Source: Lachnospiraceae bacterium
Lineage (GTDB): Bacteria; Bacillota_A; Clostridia; Lachnospirales; Lachnospiraceae
Assembly (NCBI GenBank): GCA_028694115.1
Contig: JAQUUB010000017.1
Location: forward strand, 1-64,000
Length of the DNA: 64,000 bases
Reading direction: 5' to 3'
Part shown: positions 36,350 through 45,951 of the stretch, in pieces
How positions within the stretch are numbered: position 1 is the stretch's first letter
Layout: each line of letters starts with the position of its first letter
The notes under the pieces: model-generated
Database searches by the model: none
What the model was told of the DNA's origin: nothing
Seen by the model: only the letters and a program-made list of their open reading frames with translations
Translations under genes and position numbers: made by a program

Positions 36350-38692
36350 TTAATTTCCTCCTGTTTGTTGATTAATATTTGATAATCTTACTGCAAAAGA
36401 CTCTATTTCTTCTGCAGACATACTACCGTTAAAATACTTCGTAATTTCTTCAAATGTATATCCTATAGTTATTAATGCATTTAAAGCATTAATCTGTTTT
36501 GGAATAAACCCTGCATTTCTTAGCTGCTGAACAACAATAATTTGTTCATTTGAATAATCATCCATATTCAGTTGTTTTTTCTTTTCATTTTCTAAAGTTT
36601 TCTTTGTGCATTTATATACATTTTTCCAAAATTCATTTGTAGATGGATCTTTACCTGGTATTTCTTCATCATGTTCTTCTAATACGGAATATGCATCCAA
36701 ATCCATTTCTGAAATCTTTATGACAATTACTCCCTCCTCTCTACATTCTTTCGCATATGCTTCAGCTTCTTTACCAATTAGAAAATCTGGAATCTGTTCA
36801 CATGAAGATAAGGTGTAATCAAATTTTATATTTCCTACATCTATTCTATTTTGAATTTTGTAAGGATTTTTTCTTGTCAGCAATGAACATAATGGAGAAT
36901 CCTCAAATCTTACTTTGCTTTCCCATAAAGCATCAGTTCCTTTTACCTTTATCGCACATGGTCCATCTTTTGACATTCCATTAATATCTTGTGCCGGAAA
37001 CAGATAATGTTCCATTACATCTTCATTCTCTGATGAACTTCCCTGAACGCCTCTTGATAATCCTTGTGTCTGTTTATGTATAGTATGTTTTCCAAATTCT
37101 TCTTGAAGTGTTTTACAGCTTTCCATGTCTGGGCCACCCAATATAATAGTAGTTGACATGTTGGAACGAAGGTTTTTATCCTGATCATTCTGTGGAAATT
37201 TATCCTTAAGCTGCAAAAGATTCTGTATTATGATAATTACATTCATTCCCCTGGAACGCATTGTTGATGTCAACCCTACGAAGGAATCTGGAAGAGTTAC
37301 ATTATAAAATTCATCCATTAAAAAAGTTAGATGATTGGGTAATGTCTGATGCAATGACGGAACATTCTTTGTTAATGTATATAACTTGTCTATAAATAAT
37401 GAATAAATCATAGACGGAATCCAGTCAAAATGTCTTACACTCTCTGAAGTAACCATATACAAAATATATTTACCAGTAGGTGCTTTTTTCGTTTTTCTTC
37501 CATATCCAAAAGTATTAATAAAATCCAAATCATCAGCGGATAGCAGATCTACCACACAATCTAACTTCATATATTTGCAATGCGCATCTAGCGATGAAAC
37601 AATTGAGGATGCAGTTTCCTGTGCATTGGTGTAAATTTTTTCTACATCCCTAAATCCTTTTAACTCCTGTCCGTTATGCTCGTCTTTCCATTTATTATTT
37701 GCTCTTATAAATCGCTGCATCAAACAATTCGGATCTGAAATATCAATCGCTCCAGTTTGTGGATTTGCTCTGACAGTATCGCAATTAAGTAGTTCTACAA
37801 AATGTTTCCAATCTTGATTCTGTTTTGGATAGGTATAGTGCATCAAGTAAAAAATTGCTGTTAGTAATACTTGCCCCATATCTTCAAAGAATTGATCTCC
37901 AGTTGATGCATCTTTATTTTTTGTTGCTTTAAATAATATTTCGCAAAGGCTTAAAATATCAGATTCTGTTTCTATATACATAAACGGATTAAAATGATGA
38001 CTGTTTGTCATTCCGGTTTCCGATTCACAGTCTATAACAAATGCACCATATCCATTATCCACAAAAAACTGTCCGCTTTGTTGTGACAGCTCCCCTTTTG
38101 GATCTGTTACTAAAAAACTGCCTGCAAGCTGAGATAATATAGGACGTACTACTCTAAAAGATTTACCAGTACCTGGCGGACCAATAATTTCAATATTTAA
38201 GTTGGAAGTCAATTTGTTATCAATATTTAGATATACCCCCTCTGCAAGCCAGTAATTATGCGTATTTACCCAAACTGGCTCACTTGGTTCTTTCTCATCA
38301 CCAAAATTGATTTTTACCAGATGCTTTTTCTTATGATTACCAAAATTCTTAGTAAACCTGACTGCTTCGCCCCATTTTGCATCCCCATACTCTCTTCCAG
38401 AAAATGGATGTTGTATCTTCGTAATCATCACTAAATAGATAAGCGTCCACACAAATTCAAAGACCAATATGACCTCTGGTGTTATTCTTGTAACTCCTAC
38501 TATAAAATGGTGCTTTTCAAACACAAAATCATAGAAGTTATTAAACCAGTCCATTAGCGAGCATCCTGGTACCCAACTTGCACCCCATAATAATGCAGCA
38601 TATAGCACAAGTACAAAACCGATTATATAATGTGTTATTTTCTGTTTAGGTGTGCTTTGTTCGTTTCTAACAACTTGCATTCCTGTGGACAT
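36350..38692 (-). CDS. VirD4-type coupling protein (CD1115/TcpA-like)
   Basis: 780 residues, ATG 38692. N-terminal membrane helices at about 22-45 and 72-92, then a P-loop ATPase: Walker A IIGPPGTGKSFRVVRP (about 170), Walker B FLMDEFYNV (about 460), and a motif III-like TSTMRSRGMNVIIIIQNLLQ (about 475). TraG/VirD4 family, in the clostridial clade. It links relaxase-DNA and any protein cargo to the channel at the inner membrane. The C-terminal region is rich in acidic and Gln/Asn residues and may bind cargo. Preceded by the PcfB-like gene, as PcfC is in pCF10. Confidence 0.92.
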   Translation of the reverse strand: MSTGMQVVRNEQSTPKQKITHYIIGFVLVLYAALLWGASWVPGCSLMDWFNNFYDFVFEKHHFIVGVTRITPEVILVFEFVWTLIYLVMITKIQHPFSGREYGDAKWGEAVRFTKNFGNHKKKHLVKINFGDEKEPSEPVWVNTHNYWLAEGVYLNIDNKLTSNLNIEIIGPPGTGKSFRVVRPILSQLAGSFLVTDPKGELSQQSGQFFVDNGYGAFVIDCESETGMTNSHHFNPFMYIETESDILSLCEILFKATKNKDASTGDQFFEDMGQVLLTAIFYLMHYTYPKQNQDWKHFVELLNCDTVRANPQTGAIDISDPNCLMQRFIRANNKWKDEHNGQELKGFRDVEKIYTNAQETASSIVSSLDAHCKYMKLDCVVDLLSADDLDFINTFGYGRKTKKAPTGKYILYMVTSESVRHFDWIPSMIYSLFIDKLYTLTKNVPSLHQTLPNHLTFLMDEFYNVTLPDSFVGLTSTMRSRGMNVIIIIQNLLQLKDKFPQNDQDKNLRSNMSTTIILGGPDMESCKTLQEEFGKHTIHKQTQGLSRGVQGSSSENEDVMEHYLFPAQDINGMSKDGPCAIKVKGTDALWESKVRFEDSPLCSLLTRKNPYKIQNRIDVGNIKFDYTLSSCEQIPDFLIGKEAEAYAKECREEGVIVIKISEMDLDAYSVLEEHDEEIPGKDPSTNEFWKNVYKCTKKTLENEKKKQLNMDDYSNEQIIVVQQLRNAGFIPKQINALNALITIGYTFEEITKYFNGSMSAEEIESFAVRLSNINQQTGGN

Positions 38693-38698
38693 GAATCA

Positions 38699-40171
38699 TC
38701 ACCTTCCCTTATGCTGCACCCCTTTTTGAACCATACTTGTAATTCCATCACCCAGGGTCTCTTTGATTTTGCTTTGTGCTTCTAATGGTGATATTTCTAT
38801 TCCAGTAATTGCACGTTCATTTTTCTTTACAAAAGTGGATTTTGATTCATCGTTAATTGAAAACTTTACCATACCGTTCGGTGCAAGACCTTCATTGTCT
38901 ATTCTTGAAAAAACAATGCTTTCATCATCAGAAAGGTTTAGTTTTAATTTTCCCTGTTCTCTTACTAGCATTTGGGGATTGCATACAATTTCTATTTGCG
39001 TTCCTGTCACATTTGCAGAAGCAAATCCTTTAGACTGCTCTGATACAAGATTAATTACTTCATCTTTTGCCTCTGCACTAGAAAAAACCTCTTTGCCCTC
39101 ACTTATTGCTTTTTCAATATTCTTTTGTGCTGGAGAAGTAATCTTGTTATGATAAGTAGCAAAGCTCTTTAACTTTTCTTCGCTATCAAAAGCTCTACAC
39201 TCTGTACCTTCAAGCATACCAGCTTTATCCAGTAATTGAGGAAGTACAGATTCGTTCCACTTATCTTTCGTAATATCCCTATCAGAACATCTAAAGACTT
39301 CACCCTCCTGCGTTTTCACAGCGTAATTACTATATACCAATTTAGTCTGTTCATCCTGGCGAAACTCTCTTGTAACGATTGCACCTATTTCCGGTACATA
39401 AAACATTAATTTCGTATCAGGCATTAAGCTTTTATCACGAATTGGTTGTAAACTTTCCTTTGCGCTAAAAGAGCAACCAATTTCAACACCTTTTTCATTT
39501 TCAGCCATTGCCAATTCTGGATTCTTTTCAAAGTCTGTTCCTTTAGCACCCATAAGATATTCCTGGAAGCTCATTGTTACATCATCTTTATTTAATACAT
39601 CTTCCTCGTAATCTACCCACTTGGCTGCTTCCTGCTTAGCTTGTTCTAAATTCTCTATTTTAGACTGAATTTTCACAATTTCTTTTGGATCTTTTAATCC
39701 ATTTAGTTTTTCCTTTTCTTCTGCAATTAATTTGTCATATCCAGACACGTTTTTCTTATCTTCATCAAGTCGGGTTGATGCAACTGCTTTATATATTTGT
39801 CCCCATAATGGCGCTTCCTGCGGAGTAATTAATATTGGTACCATTCCATCATTAGGAATAAAATCAGTAGCAACATGATAATGTAGTCCTTGTTTAAAAG
39901 CTAATCGAATTACCTCTTCAAAATCTTCACTTCGTACGTTTAATGCCTGCGGTGGTGCGCCATCACATAGTTTTAAGATATCCTTAAAATTCTCTTTATT
40001 TCCGGCTTTATTAAGTTTTTTTTCATTATGCTTATCATATACATCTTTACCAGAATTAAGCATTGCTTTTAAAGCTCTTGCCAAAAACTGAATAGCTTGC
40101 AACGTACCCTTAAAAACCATTGTCACACCTTGTATTTCCATTTGTACCACTTGTGCAATTTCATCTGCCAT
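38699..40171 (-). CDS. PcfB-like (DUF3801) transfer protein, enlarged
   Basis: 490 residues, ATG 40171 with AAGGAGG 10 bases upstream. The first 145 residues fit DUF3801/PcfB: VVFKGTLQAIQFLARALKAML, then FKDILKLCDG and a core ending PLWGQIYKAVAS. PcfB works with the PcfC coupling ATPase to dock substrate in Enterococcus pCF10, and this gene directly precedes the coupling protein. About 340 extra residues follow, including a coiled coil (about 145-195) and beta-rich repeats; these are not in ordinary PcfB. The tail QHKGR is Arg-terminated; its codons also supply the Shine-Dalgarno of the next gene (GGGAAGG). Confidence 0.65.
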   Translation of the reverse strand: MADEIAQVVQMEIQGVTMVFKGTLQAIQFLARALKAMLNSGKDVYDKHNEKKLNKAGNKENFKDILKLCDGAPPQALNVRSEDFEEVIRLAFKQGLHYHVATDFIPNDGMVPILITPQEAPLWGQIYKAVASTRLDEDKKNVSGYDKLIAEEKEKLNGLKDPKEIVKIQSKIENLEQAKQEAAKWVDYEEDVLNKDDVTMSFQEYLMGAKGTDFEKNPELAMAENEKGVEIGCSFSAKESLQPIRDKSLMPDTKLMFYVPEIGAIVTREFRQDEQTKLVYSNYAVKTQEGEVFRCSDRDITKDKWNESVLPQLLDKAGMLEGTECRAFDSEEKLKSFATYHNKITSPAQKNIEKAISEGKEVFSSAEAKDEVINLVSEQSKGFASANVTGTQIEIVCNPQMLVREQGKLKLNLSDDESIVFSRIDNEGLAPNGMVKFSINDESKSTFVKKNERAITGIEISPLEAQSKIKETLGDGITSMVQKGVQHKGR

Positions 40172-40335
40172 GTTTTAAACAACCTCCTTAAATTTTTATT
40201 TATATCAAATTTTACCAATTTACGATTTCAATAGTGTTAGATAAAAAGACGCATATTTTTCATAATCTTGTACTTTTTCCCATTTTTATGGTCAAGAAAT
40301 AGAAAAACGAATAAAAAGAAAAAGGTGCTTTGCTA

Positions 40336-42387
40336 CTAATATGGTCTGCTGATATCTACTACATTATTGGATCTGACGTCACAATAAACGACACCATAGT
40401 TTACACCTCTGGCTTCTACCATTTTGTCAACTCCATCTACCCTTCCAACGTAAATTGCGACATGATAAATTCCCATATAACGCCCATTATCTGATCCACC
40501 GTAGAATATGAGATCCCCTGGTTTCATTTCACCAGTAACGGTATTACCAGCATTAATCATTGCTCTACATTCTTCAGCTGCTGAATATGCTCCTTTATTT
40601 GATATATCTATTCCAGCATCTCTATAGGCTCGAAATACAAGGGAAGAACAGTCAAATATGTTTACATGCAAATTACCATGATAGTCCTGATTATATTCAC
40701 ACCCTACCTTACTTAAAGAATATCTAATGACTTCCTCCTGTGTTGCGCTCATATCTGAGTAATTGTCATATAATGCTTCTATAATCTCGTCAATTTGTTC
40801 ATCAGACATGCTTGTATAAACATATCCATCACCATTTACATCTAAATCATAATTAACGCCATCATCAGCGCCTAACAATCCGCCAACAGCCGAAAATACA
40901 GTAATAATAATTGTAATAAGAAGAAAAAAAATGCAAACAGGCACTAATATAGAGCTTGCCAATGGTGCTATTGCTTTTCCAGCCGCTATGGCCATTTTTC
41001 TGGCAGCACCCAATATTAATTCCTTAAATGTATTTGTCATTGTTTGCAATAACCCTGTGCTGCCGTCTTTCATAAGGTCACCTGATACCTGCCCCGACAT
41101 ATCACCTAATTGATTCTGCATATTTTTCTTTGCATCAAACATCTTAGATACTGCAGCTACCGCAGCAGCTTTTCTTACTTCTTTTTTTTCACTTTTATTG
41201 CTTGCTTTCTTTTCAGATTTACTTTGTTCCAGTTTTTCTGCATTGGTCATATTTCGCTTTTCAAATTTTGATTCTACATCTCTGGCACTTTCTTTTTTAG
41301 CCTGTTCCGCAGGCACCAAATTCGATGATGAAGTTTCTTTTTTACCATTGTCTGTAAACAATTCCATTTTATCTGTATTCTTCTTTACCTCTGCTCTTAC
41401 TGCATTAGTATCCACAGATGTTTTACTTACAGAAGCATTCAAAAACAATGCCTCCATACGCTGTTGTTTTTCTTCTGTCTGAAACTTCACATCGACCTGA
41501 CTGGAAAAAGAATTGCTTCTATCATCCGTAAATTTAGTATTGGAATGATTAAAGTTTGAATTTATTTTTGCACGTTCTTCTGCCTTTTTTTCTGCCTTTA
41601 TTTCCTTTTTTAACTGTGAAACATCCTTTTGTGCAGCTAATTTAATATCTGCATATCTTCTGCCCTTTTTCAAATGTTTTCGTGAACTATGTATTAGAAC
41701 CGCTTCCATTTTTGAGTCAGAAAAGGATGCTAAAGTTTCATTATCTTCGGGCTTTACTTTGTCAAATATTTCTTCTGCTTTTTCTGTAAAATGTACAGTC
41801 TTATTTCTAAATCCTTTATTGTCTGTTCTATCCTTTCCTTTGGCTAAAAACACTTCCGCTTTCAGTTTACCTTTGTCAGTAAATCTATACTCTGAGGTCG
41901 CTCCGCCACTTGCATCCGTTTTTTTCCCCTTGTAAGCCATTTTGTCATGATTTAATGGATTTGTTTTCTGTAATATCTCTTTTCCATCCTTTCCTATAAA
42001 ATCATGATAAATATAATCATTTTCAGAATATTCGCTTTCTTTCGACCTGCTTTTTGACGTAAAAAATGAAGCATTAATAATTGGTTCCGCATGAGAAGTT
42101 ATATTTTTTGTATTTGGAACAATGGAAGGAATTGGTATTTCTGTTGAAATATCCGGTATATCCATAATGTTCTGTGAACTCTGATTACCTGGTATATTGT
42201 ATCCGTAATCATTTTCAATCACCGGATTACTTTGTACAAATGATGGTTCTCCAGATATTGTATGTAAGGATTCCTGATTATTTATTGGGAACTTTTCATT
42301 TTTAATATCCCCTTGCGATAATTCAGAAAATGATTCCAGTCCGCTTTTAAACTTTTTCACTCGATTTTCATCCGAGAAGTTTCCCAT
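40336..42387 (-). CDS. NlpC/P60 cell-wall hydrolase of the transfer apparatus (VirB1/CwlT-like)
   Basis: About 683 residues; ATG 42387 with AGAGGTG 6 bases upstream, the ATG at 42405 being too early. A long charged, Lys-rich cytoplasmic part (1-450, with a KKAEERAKINSNFNHS-type basic stretch), a transmembrane helix at about 495-515, then an outside NlpC/P60 domain: catalytic Cys in FDCSSLVFRAYRDAG, His in IYHVAIYVGR, and a third polar residue near EARGVNYGVVY. Cuts peptidoglycan cross-links to let the secretion channel through the wall. Preceded by the palindrome at 42414 and separated from the next genes by a 165-base gap. Confidence 0.88.
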   Translation of the reverse strand: MGNFSDENRVKKFKSGLESFSELSQGDIKNEKFPINNQESLHTISGEPSFVQSNPVIENDYGYNIPGNQSSQNIMDIPDISTEIPIPSIVPNTKNITSHAEPIINASFFTSKSRSKESEYSENDYIYHDFIGKDGKEILQKTNPLNHDKMAYKGKKTDASGGATSEYRFTDKGKLKAEVFLAKGKDRTDNKGFRNKTVHFTEKAEEIFDKVKPEDNETLASFSDSKMEAVLIHSSRKHLKKGRRYADIKLAAQKDVSQLKKEIKAEKKAEERAKINSNFNHSNTKFTDDRSNSFSSQVDVKFQTEEKQQRMEALFLNASVSKTSVDTNAVRAEVKKNTDKMELFTDNGKKETSSSNLVPAEQAKKESARDVESKFEKRNMTNAEKLEQSKSEKKASNKSEKKEVRKAAAVAAVSKMFDAKKNMQNQLGDMSGQVSGDLMKDGSTGLLQTMTNTFKELILGAARKMAIAAGKAIAPLASSILVPVCIFFLLITIIITVFSAVGGLLGADDGVNYDLDVNGDGYVYTSMSDEQIDEIIEALYDNYSDMSATQEEVIRYSLSKVGCEYNQDYHGNLHVNIFDCSSLVFRAYRDAGIDISNKGAYSAAEECRAMINAGNTVTGEMKPGDLIFYGGSDNGRYMGIYHVAIYVGRVDGVDKMVEARGVNYGVVYCDVRSNNVVDISRPY

Positions 42388-42413
42388 TATATCACCTCTT
42401 TTCATAAAATGGT

Positions 42414-42436
42414 ATTTGCGCCAATTTGACGCAAAT
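42414..42436. promoter_or_regulatory. TGCGCCA-type palindrome upstream of the cell-wall hydrolase
   Basis: ATTTGCGCCA-ATT-TGACGCAAAT: same family as 11181, with one mismatched pair but longer arms. It lies 27 bases before the hydrolase start and 6 bases after the virB4 stop. Confidence 0.65.
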
Positions 42437-42441
42437 ATTGT

Positions 42442-44952
42442 CTAAATAGATGATTCTTGATTATTTCCATCTGTATTAACATAGGAATACAATTTGCATT
42501 CTTTACTCATTCTCATGTCAAAAGGTACTGTTATTGGACCCATTTTTAGCAATCCAGTTCCCGCAGCTGCCCCCTCTACAAAGTTAAACATCGCAGGGCT
42601 GATTGAAGGAAGAAAATCTGCAAGCATCCTCCTATCAATAGTGGATTGATTTAACATTGCAAAATATTCTGTATTACTAAGGATTGCTGCCAATTTTGTT
42701 GCATCTGGTGAATTATTTATTAAATCAGTCATGTTTTGAGTAATTCCAGTCATAGAACCATGCAATTTTCCAACTTCTTTCCAAAGCTTAATTACATAAT
42801 CTGCAACTGCTGGAATACCAAGTAACTCATGAAATTCATCTATATAAAGATTAGTCCAATTTCCTCGTGCAAAATTCCATTTGATTTTATTACGTACTAT
42901 TTCAAGCATAACCAGCATACATGTAACTCTTAGGTTTGCTTTAATGCCACTGATATCAAACACCAAGAATTTTCTATTAAGGTCTACATTTGTTTTATGA
43001 TTAAACAGATTTAATGAGCCATTAACAAAGATCTGCATATGTGCAGCTAATTTCTGTGCAATCGGATCGGTTTCAAGGTCTTTTAGTTTTTGATAAACAT
43101 CCTGCAAAGTAGGGCTATATACTCTTTCTTGTTCTTCCGGACTCATATCTGTTGCAATAGGAAGAGCAGAATTATCTGTCTGCATATATGCTGGGATCCT
43201 AAATTCCGTCACATCATCTACCTCTCCATTGATTTTCCTACGCATTGCATAATTTTCCGAATAAACCTGACTGATTACATGATCTAATACACCTTGCTCT
43301 CCGGCATCAATATCTCTCCTCATACAACTGGAGAGTAATGTAAATATAAAATCTGTTTTTTCTGCAATGATTTCTTGAAGAGTAGCATAATCGACACCAT
43401 CAAAATTTGCATCCATAGGATTTACATAGATTTCTTTTTGAGTGTCAAAGGAAATAACCGAACCATTTACTCCTGGTGCGTATGCCACCCCTTTATATTC
43501 ATTTTGAGGATCAATTATTAAAATCTGATCTTGTGGATGTAAACATCTGTTACTTACAATTTCACATTTTGCAAAAACTGATTTTCCACTTCTTGTTTTT
43601 CCAAGAATCATTCCATGATAACTTTGTAAATTTTTTCGATTTGCGATGATTGGATTCTGACTCAATTTATTGATGCCATAATAACTTCCATCTTCATCAT
43701 TAAGTTCCTGTGTCTTAAATGGCATATACATAGATTGACAAGGTGCTGAGAAATTTGTCATTCGCTTAAATTCCTGCACTCCAAACATGAACGTAGAATT
43801 AAGACCTTCTCTCTGCTTATCAAAACATGGTTTAACTTCAAATGATTTAACTCCAGCTATAGAAATAATTTTGTCCGTAATCTCTTTTAATTCATCCTCA
43901 TCCTTAGCTAAGAACATAATCATAATCGTTGTATTAAAGAAATGATCGTCCCCACTTTCCACCTCTCTAGATAATTTGATCAGCGAGTCTTTTTCACTAA
44001 GCAACTGATCACTTGCATCGGATAGGAAATCATTATTATTTCTATTTCTTTGTTTTTGTGATTCAATTTTCATACCAACAGAAGCAAATTTCCTATTAAT
44101 TTCCTGTTTGTAGCCTGACAAATCTAGAATTTCGCTATTTACAGAAATATAGTTTGTAGAATTAATTTTTGCTAATTCTGAGACAATATCCGATTCCAAT
44201 GATTGCGCATGCTTAGAAATATACATTACTCTTCCATAGCGATTACCATTCATTACATAATAATCGTTATAGAATACCAATGATTCTGGAGAAACAATAT
44301 TGATCCAGTCTTTATTCTTTAAAATAAGATCTTGATAATTGAATTTGTAATTTGTACGGATTCCTGAATGGGTAAAATTATACCAAATTTGCATTCTTTC
44401 ATTGATATTCAATGATTGCAACATAGAACCAGCCATTCCATTAATTCCAATTTGAATTAACGCACTGCTCAATGAAGCCTCAATACTTGAAAAGTTGCTC
44501 TTTGCCTCACGCAGATTTTTAGCTTCAATCGTAAGTGTCAAATAAATTGTCTGATACAAACCCTGCTTTGCATCTGTGACGCTTGCATTAATAACTTCAT
44601 TAAAAGCATCACATAGCATGTCCATATCATCGCCACGCTTTTTATAAAGTATTCTTTTATTGAAAGCTGCTTCATCTACATATTCATTTGCAATTGTATA
44701 GGAATATCTACATGGCATAGCATTTAACACTTTTGAAAAGTTAATTATTATTGCTTTCTGTTCCTGATCAGTTACGCCTGCAAAATTGATATCCGTTAAT
44801 ACAAATCCTTTTGAATATTTTTCATTATTCAAAACATAAATTCCTGATTCGTCAATCGCTTTTACAGAAAAAACTTCTTCTGTTGATTGAGGATCTATAA
44901 ATAATGGTTGATCATATTTCTTTGTTTTTCCATATTTTGTTAATATTGCCAT
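42442..44952 (-). CDS. VirB4-type ATPase of the T4SS
   Basis: 836 residues, ATG 44952 with AGGAGG 9 bases upstream. N-terminal VirB4 domain, then a C-terminal P-loop ATPase: Walker A GMILGKTRSGKSVFAK (about 455), Walker B LYIDEFHELLG (about 705), an arginine-rich GITQNMTDLINNSP motif after it. TrbE/VirB4 family, the only ATPase found in every conjugative T4SS; it powers assembly and transport. Located between the hydrolase and a protein of unknown function. Confidence 0.92.
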   Translation of the reverse strand: MAILTKYGKTKKYDQPLFIDPQSTEEVFSVKAIDESGIYVLNNEKYSKGFVLTDINFAGVTDQEQKAIIINFSKVLNAMPCRYSYTIANEYVDEAAFNKRILYKKRGDDMDMLCDAFNEVINASVTDAKQGLYQTIYLTLTIEAKNLREAKSNFSSIEASLSSALIQIGINGMAGSMLQSLNINERMQIWYNFTHSGIRTNYKFNYQDLILKNKDWINIVSPESLVFYNDYYVMNGNRYGRVMYISKHAQSLESDIVSELAKINSTNYISVNSEILDLSGYKQEINRKFASVGMKIESQKQRNRNNNDFLSDASDQLLSEKDSLIKLSREVESGDDHFFNTTIMIMFLAKDEDELKEITDKIISIAGVKSFEVKPCFDKQREGLNSTFMFGVQEFKRMTNFSAPCQSMYMPFKTQELNDEDGSYYGINKLSQNPIIANRKNLQSYHGMILGKTRSGKSVFAKCEIVSNRCLHPQDQILIIDPQNEYKGVAYAPGVNGSVISFDTQKEIYVNPMDANFDGVDYATLQEIIAEKTDFIFTLLSSCMRRDIDAGEQGVLDHVISQVYSENYAMRRKINGEVDDVTEFRIPAYMQTDNSALPIATDMSPEEQERVYSPTLQDVYQKLKDLETDPIAQKLAAHMQIFVNGSLNLFNHKTNVDLNRKFLVFDISGIKANLRVTCMLVMLEIVRNKIKWNFARGNWTNLYIDEFHELLGIPAVADYVIKLWKEVGKLHGSMTGITQNMTDLINNSPDATKLAAILSNTEYFAMLNQSTIDRRMLADFLPSISPAMFNFVEGAAAGTGLLKMGPITVPFDMRMSKECKLYSYVNTDGNNQESSI

Positions 44953-44965
44953 TTAAGTTTTCCTC

Positions 44966-45949
44966 CTACATTAGTAACTCGCTTAATACGTTTATATTGA
45001 CATTCTGCATAGAATGAAAATCCGATAAGCCCAACGTACACATACTCTTTTGAATATCACGTTCTCTATCTACACCAGGCATCAATAGAATATTTTTTTC
45101 ATCATAATAATCTACAATTTTTTCGTCCAATTCAGATAAACCGTCTTTTGATTCCGATATCAATGTAAGCAAATAAGTTGCGTTCACAATTACTCCCTCT
45201 TTATTTCTGGCATCCTGGCAGAATTTATTTTTTAACTCATATTGAAAGATTTCTTTATCCTCATCCGTATAACTTTGGAAGTCTATACACATTTGATACG
45301 TTCCTTCATATGATTCAAATATTTTCATAATATCTTCTTTTTCTTGAGGAAAATCTTTACCAATATAAAGAGCACCATATCTATTTCCACACTTAAATGC
45401 CCCTGGACCTGTTTCTGTAGCCTCTGCAAACAGAGATCCAGTTAGCTTCTTTTGAAACAATTTATCAGCATCTATTTTTTTCATTTCTCCAGTACAGTTC
45501 ATATGAATAAATGTAAGAGTATTATCTAAATTACAGGGCACAATTTGTATATGCAATATAGAACATATATTTCTATTAATTTCACTTTCAAAAGAAACGA
45601 TCTCCTTCTGAACTTCATAATAAGATGATGCAATAAATGTTACCGTCATAAACATATATGCGTTTAATTTTTCATCCTTATTCTTTAAGCAAAGGCTCAA
45701 TCTGATTCTGTTATGAAACATTACGCACAGTGCTTTCAGCAATTCCAATCTTTTGTTGTTTAATAATGCAGGCTTGAACGTATATATTTTTTTATAAGTA
45801 TTATTTCCACAAAAAAATACGTTTTCTTCTTTTTGAATTGCCATAACCCCTAATTCTTTCTGTGAAGATTTGGATAAATATGTAAGTGAATTATTAATAC
45901 CTTTTATTCTCCTTGCTTCTAATTTTCGTGCGTTCTTTTCTTCATTCAT
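44966..45949 (-). CDS. Hypothetical transfer-operon protein
   Basis: 327 residues, ATG 45949 with GAGGAAA upstream. Soluble alpha/beta protein with no P-loop; the N-terminus is basic (RKLEARRIKG) and the middle contains CGNRYGALYIGKDFPQEKEDI and LPQ-like segments that resemble the N-terminal, non-ATPase part of VirB4. The position directly between virB4 and virB11 genes suggests an accessory of the secretion ATPases, or a divergent duplicate of the VirB4 N-terminus. That is inference. Confidence 0.6.
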   Translation of the reverse strand: MNEEKNARKLEARRIKGINNSLTYLSKSSQKELGVMAIQKEENVFFCGNNTYKKIYTFKPALLNNKRLELLKALCVMFHNRIRLSLCLKNKDEKLNAYMFMTVTFIASSYYEVQKEIVSFESEINRNICSILHIQIVPCNLDNTLTFIHMNCTGEMKKIDADKLFQKKLTGSLFAEATETGPGAFKCGNRYGALYIGKDFPQEKEDIMKIFESYEGTYQMCIDFQSYTDEDKEIFQYELKNKFCQDARNKEGVIVNATYLLTLISESKDGLSELDEKIVDYYDEKNILLMPGVDRERDIQKSMCTLGLSDFHSMQNVNINVLSELLM

Positions 45950-45951
45950 AT

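Noticed and set aside
40172..40335. Possible promoter with TTGACC and TACAAG upstream of the PcfB-like gene
   Set aside because: The boxes are weak in AT-rich DNA; I could not choose among several equally poor candidates.
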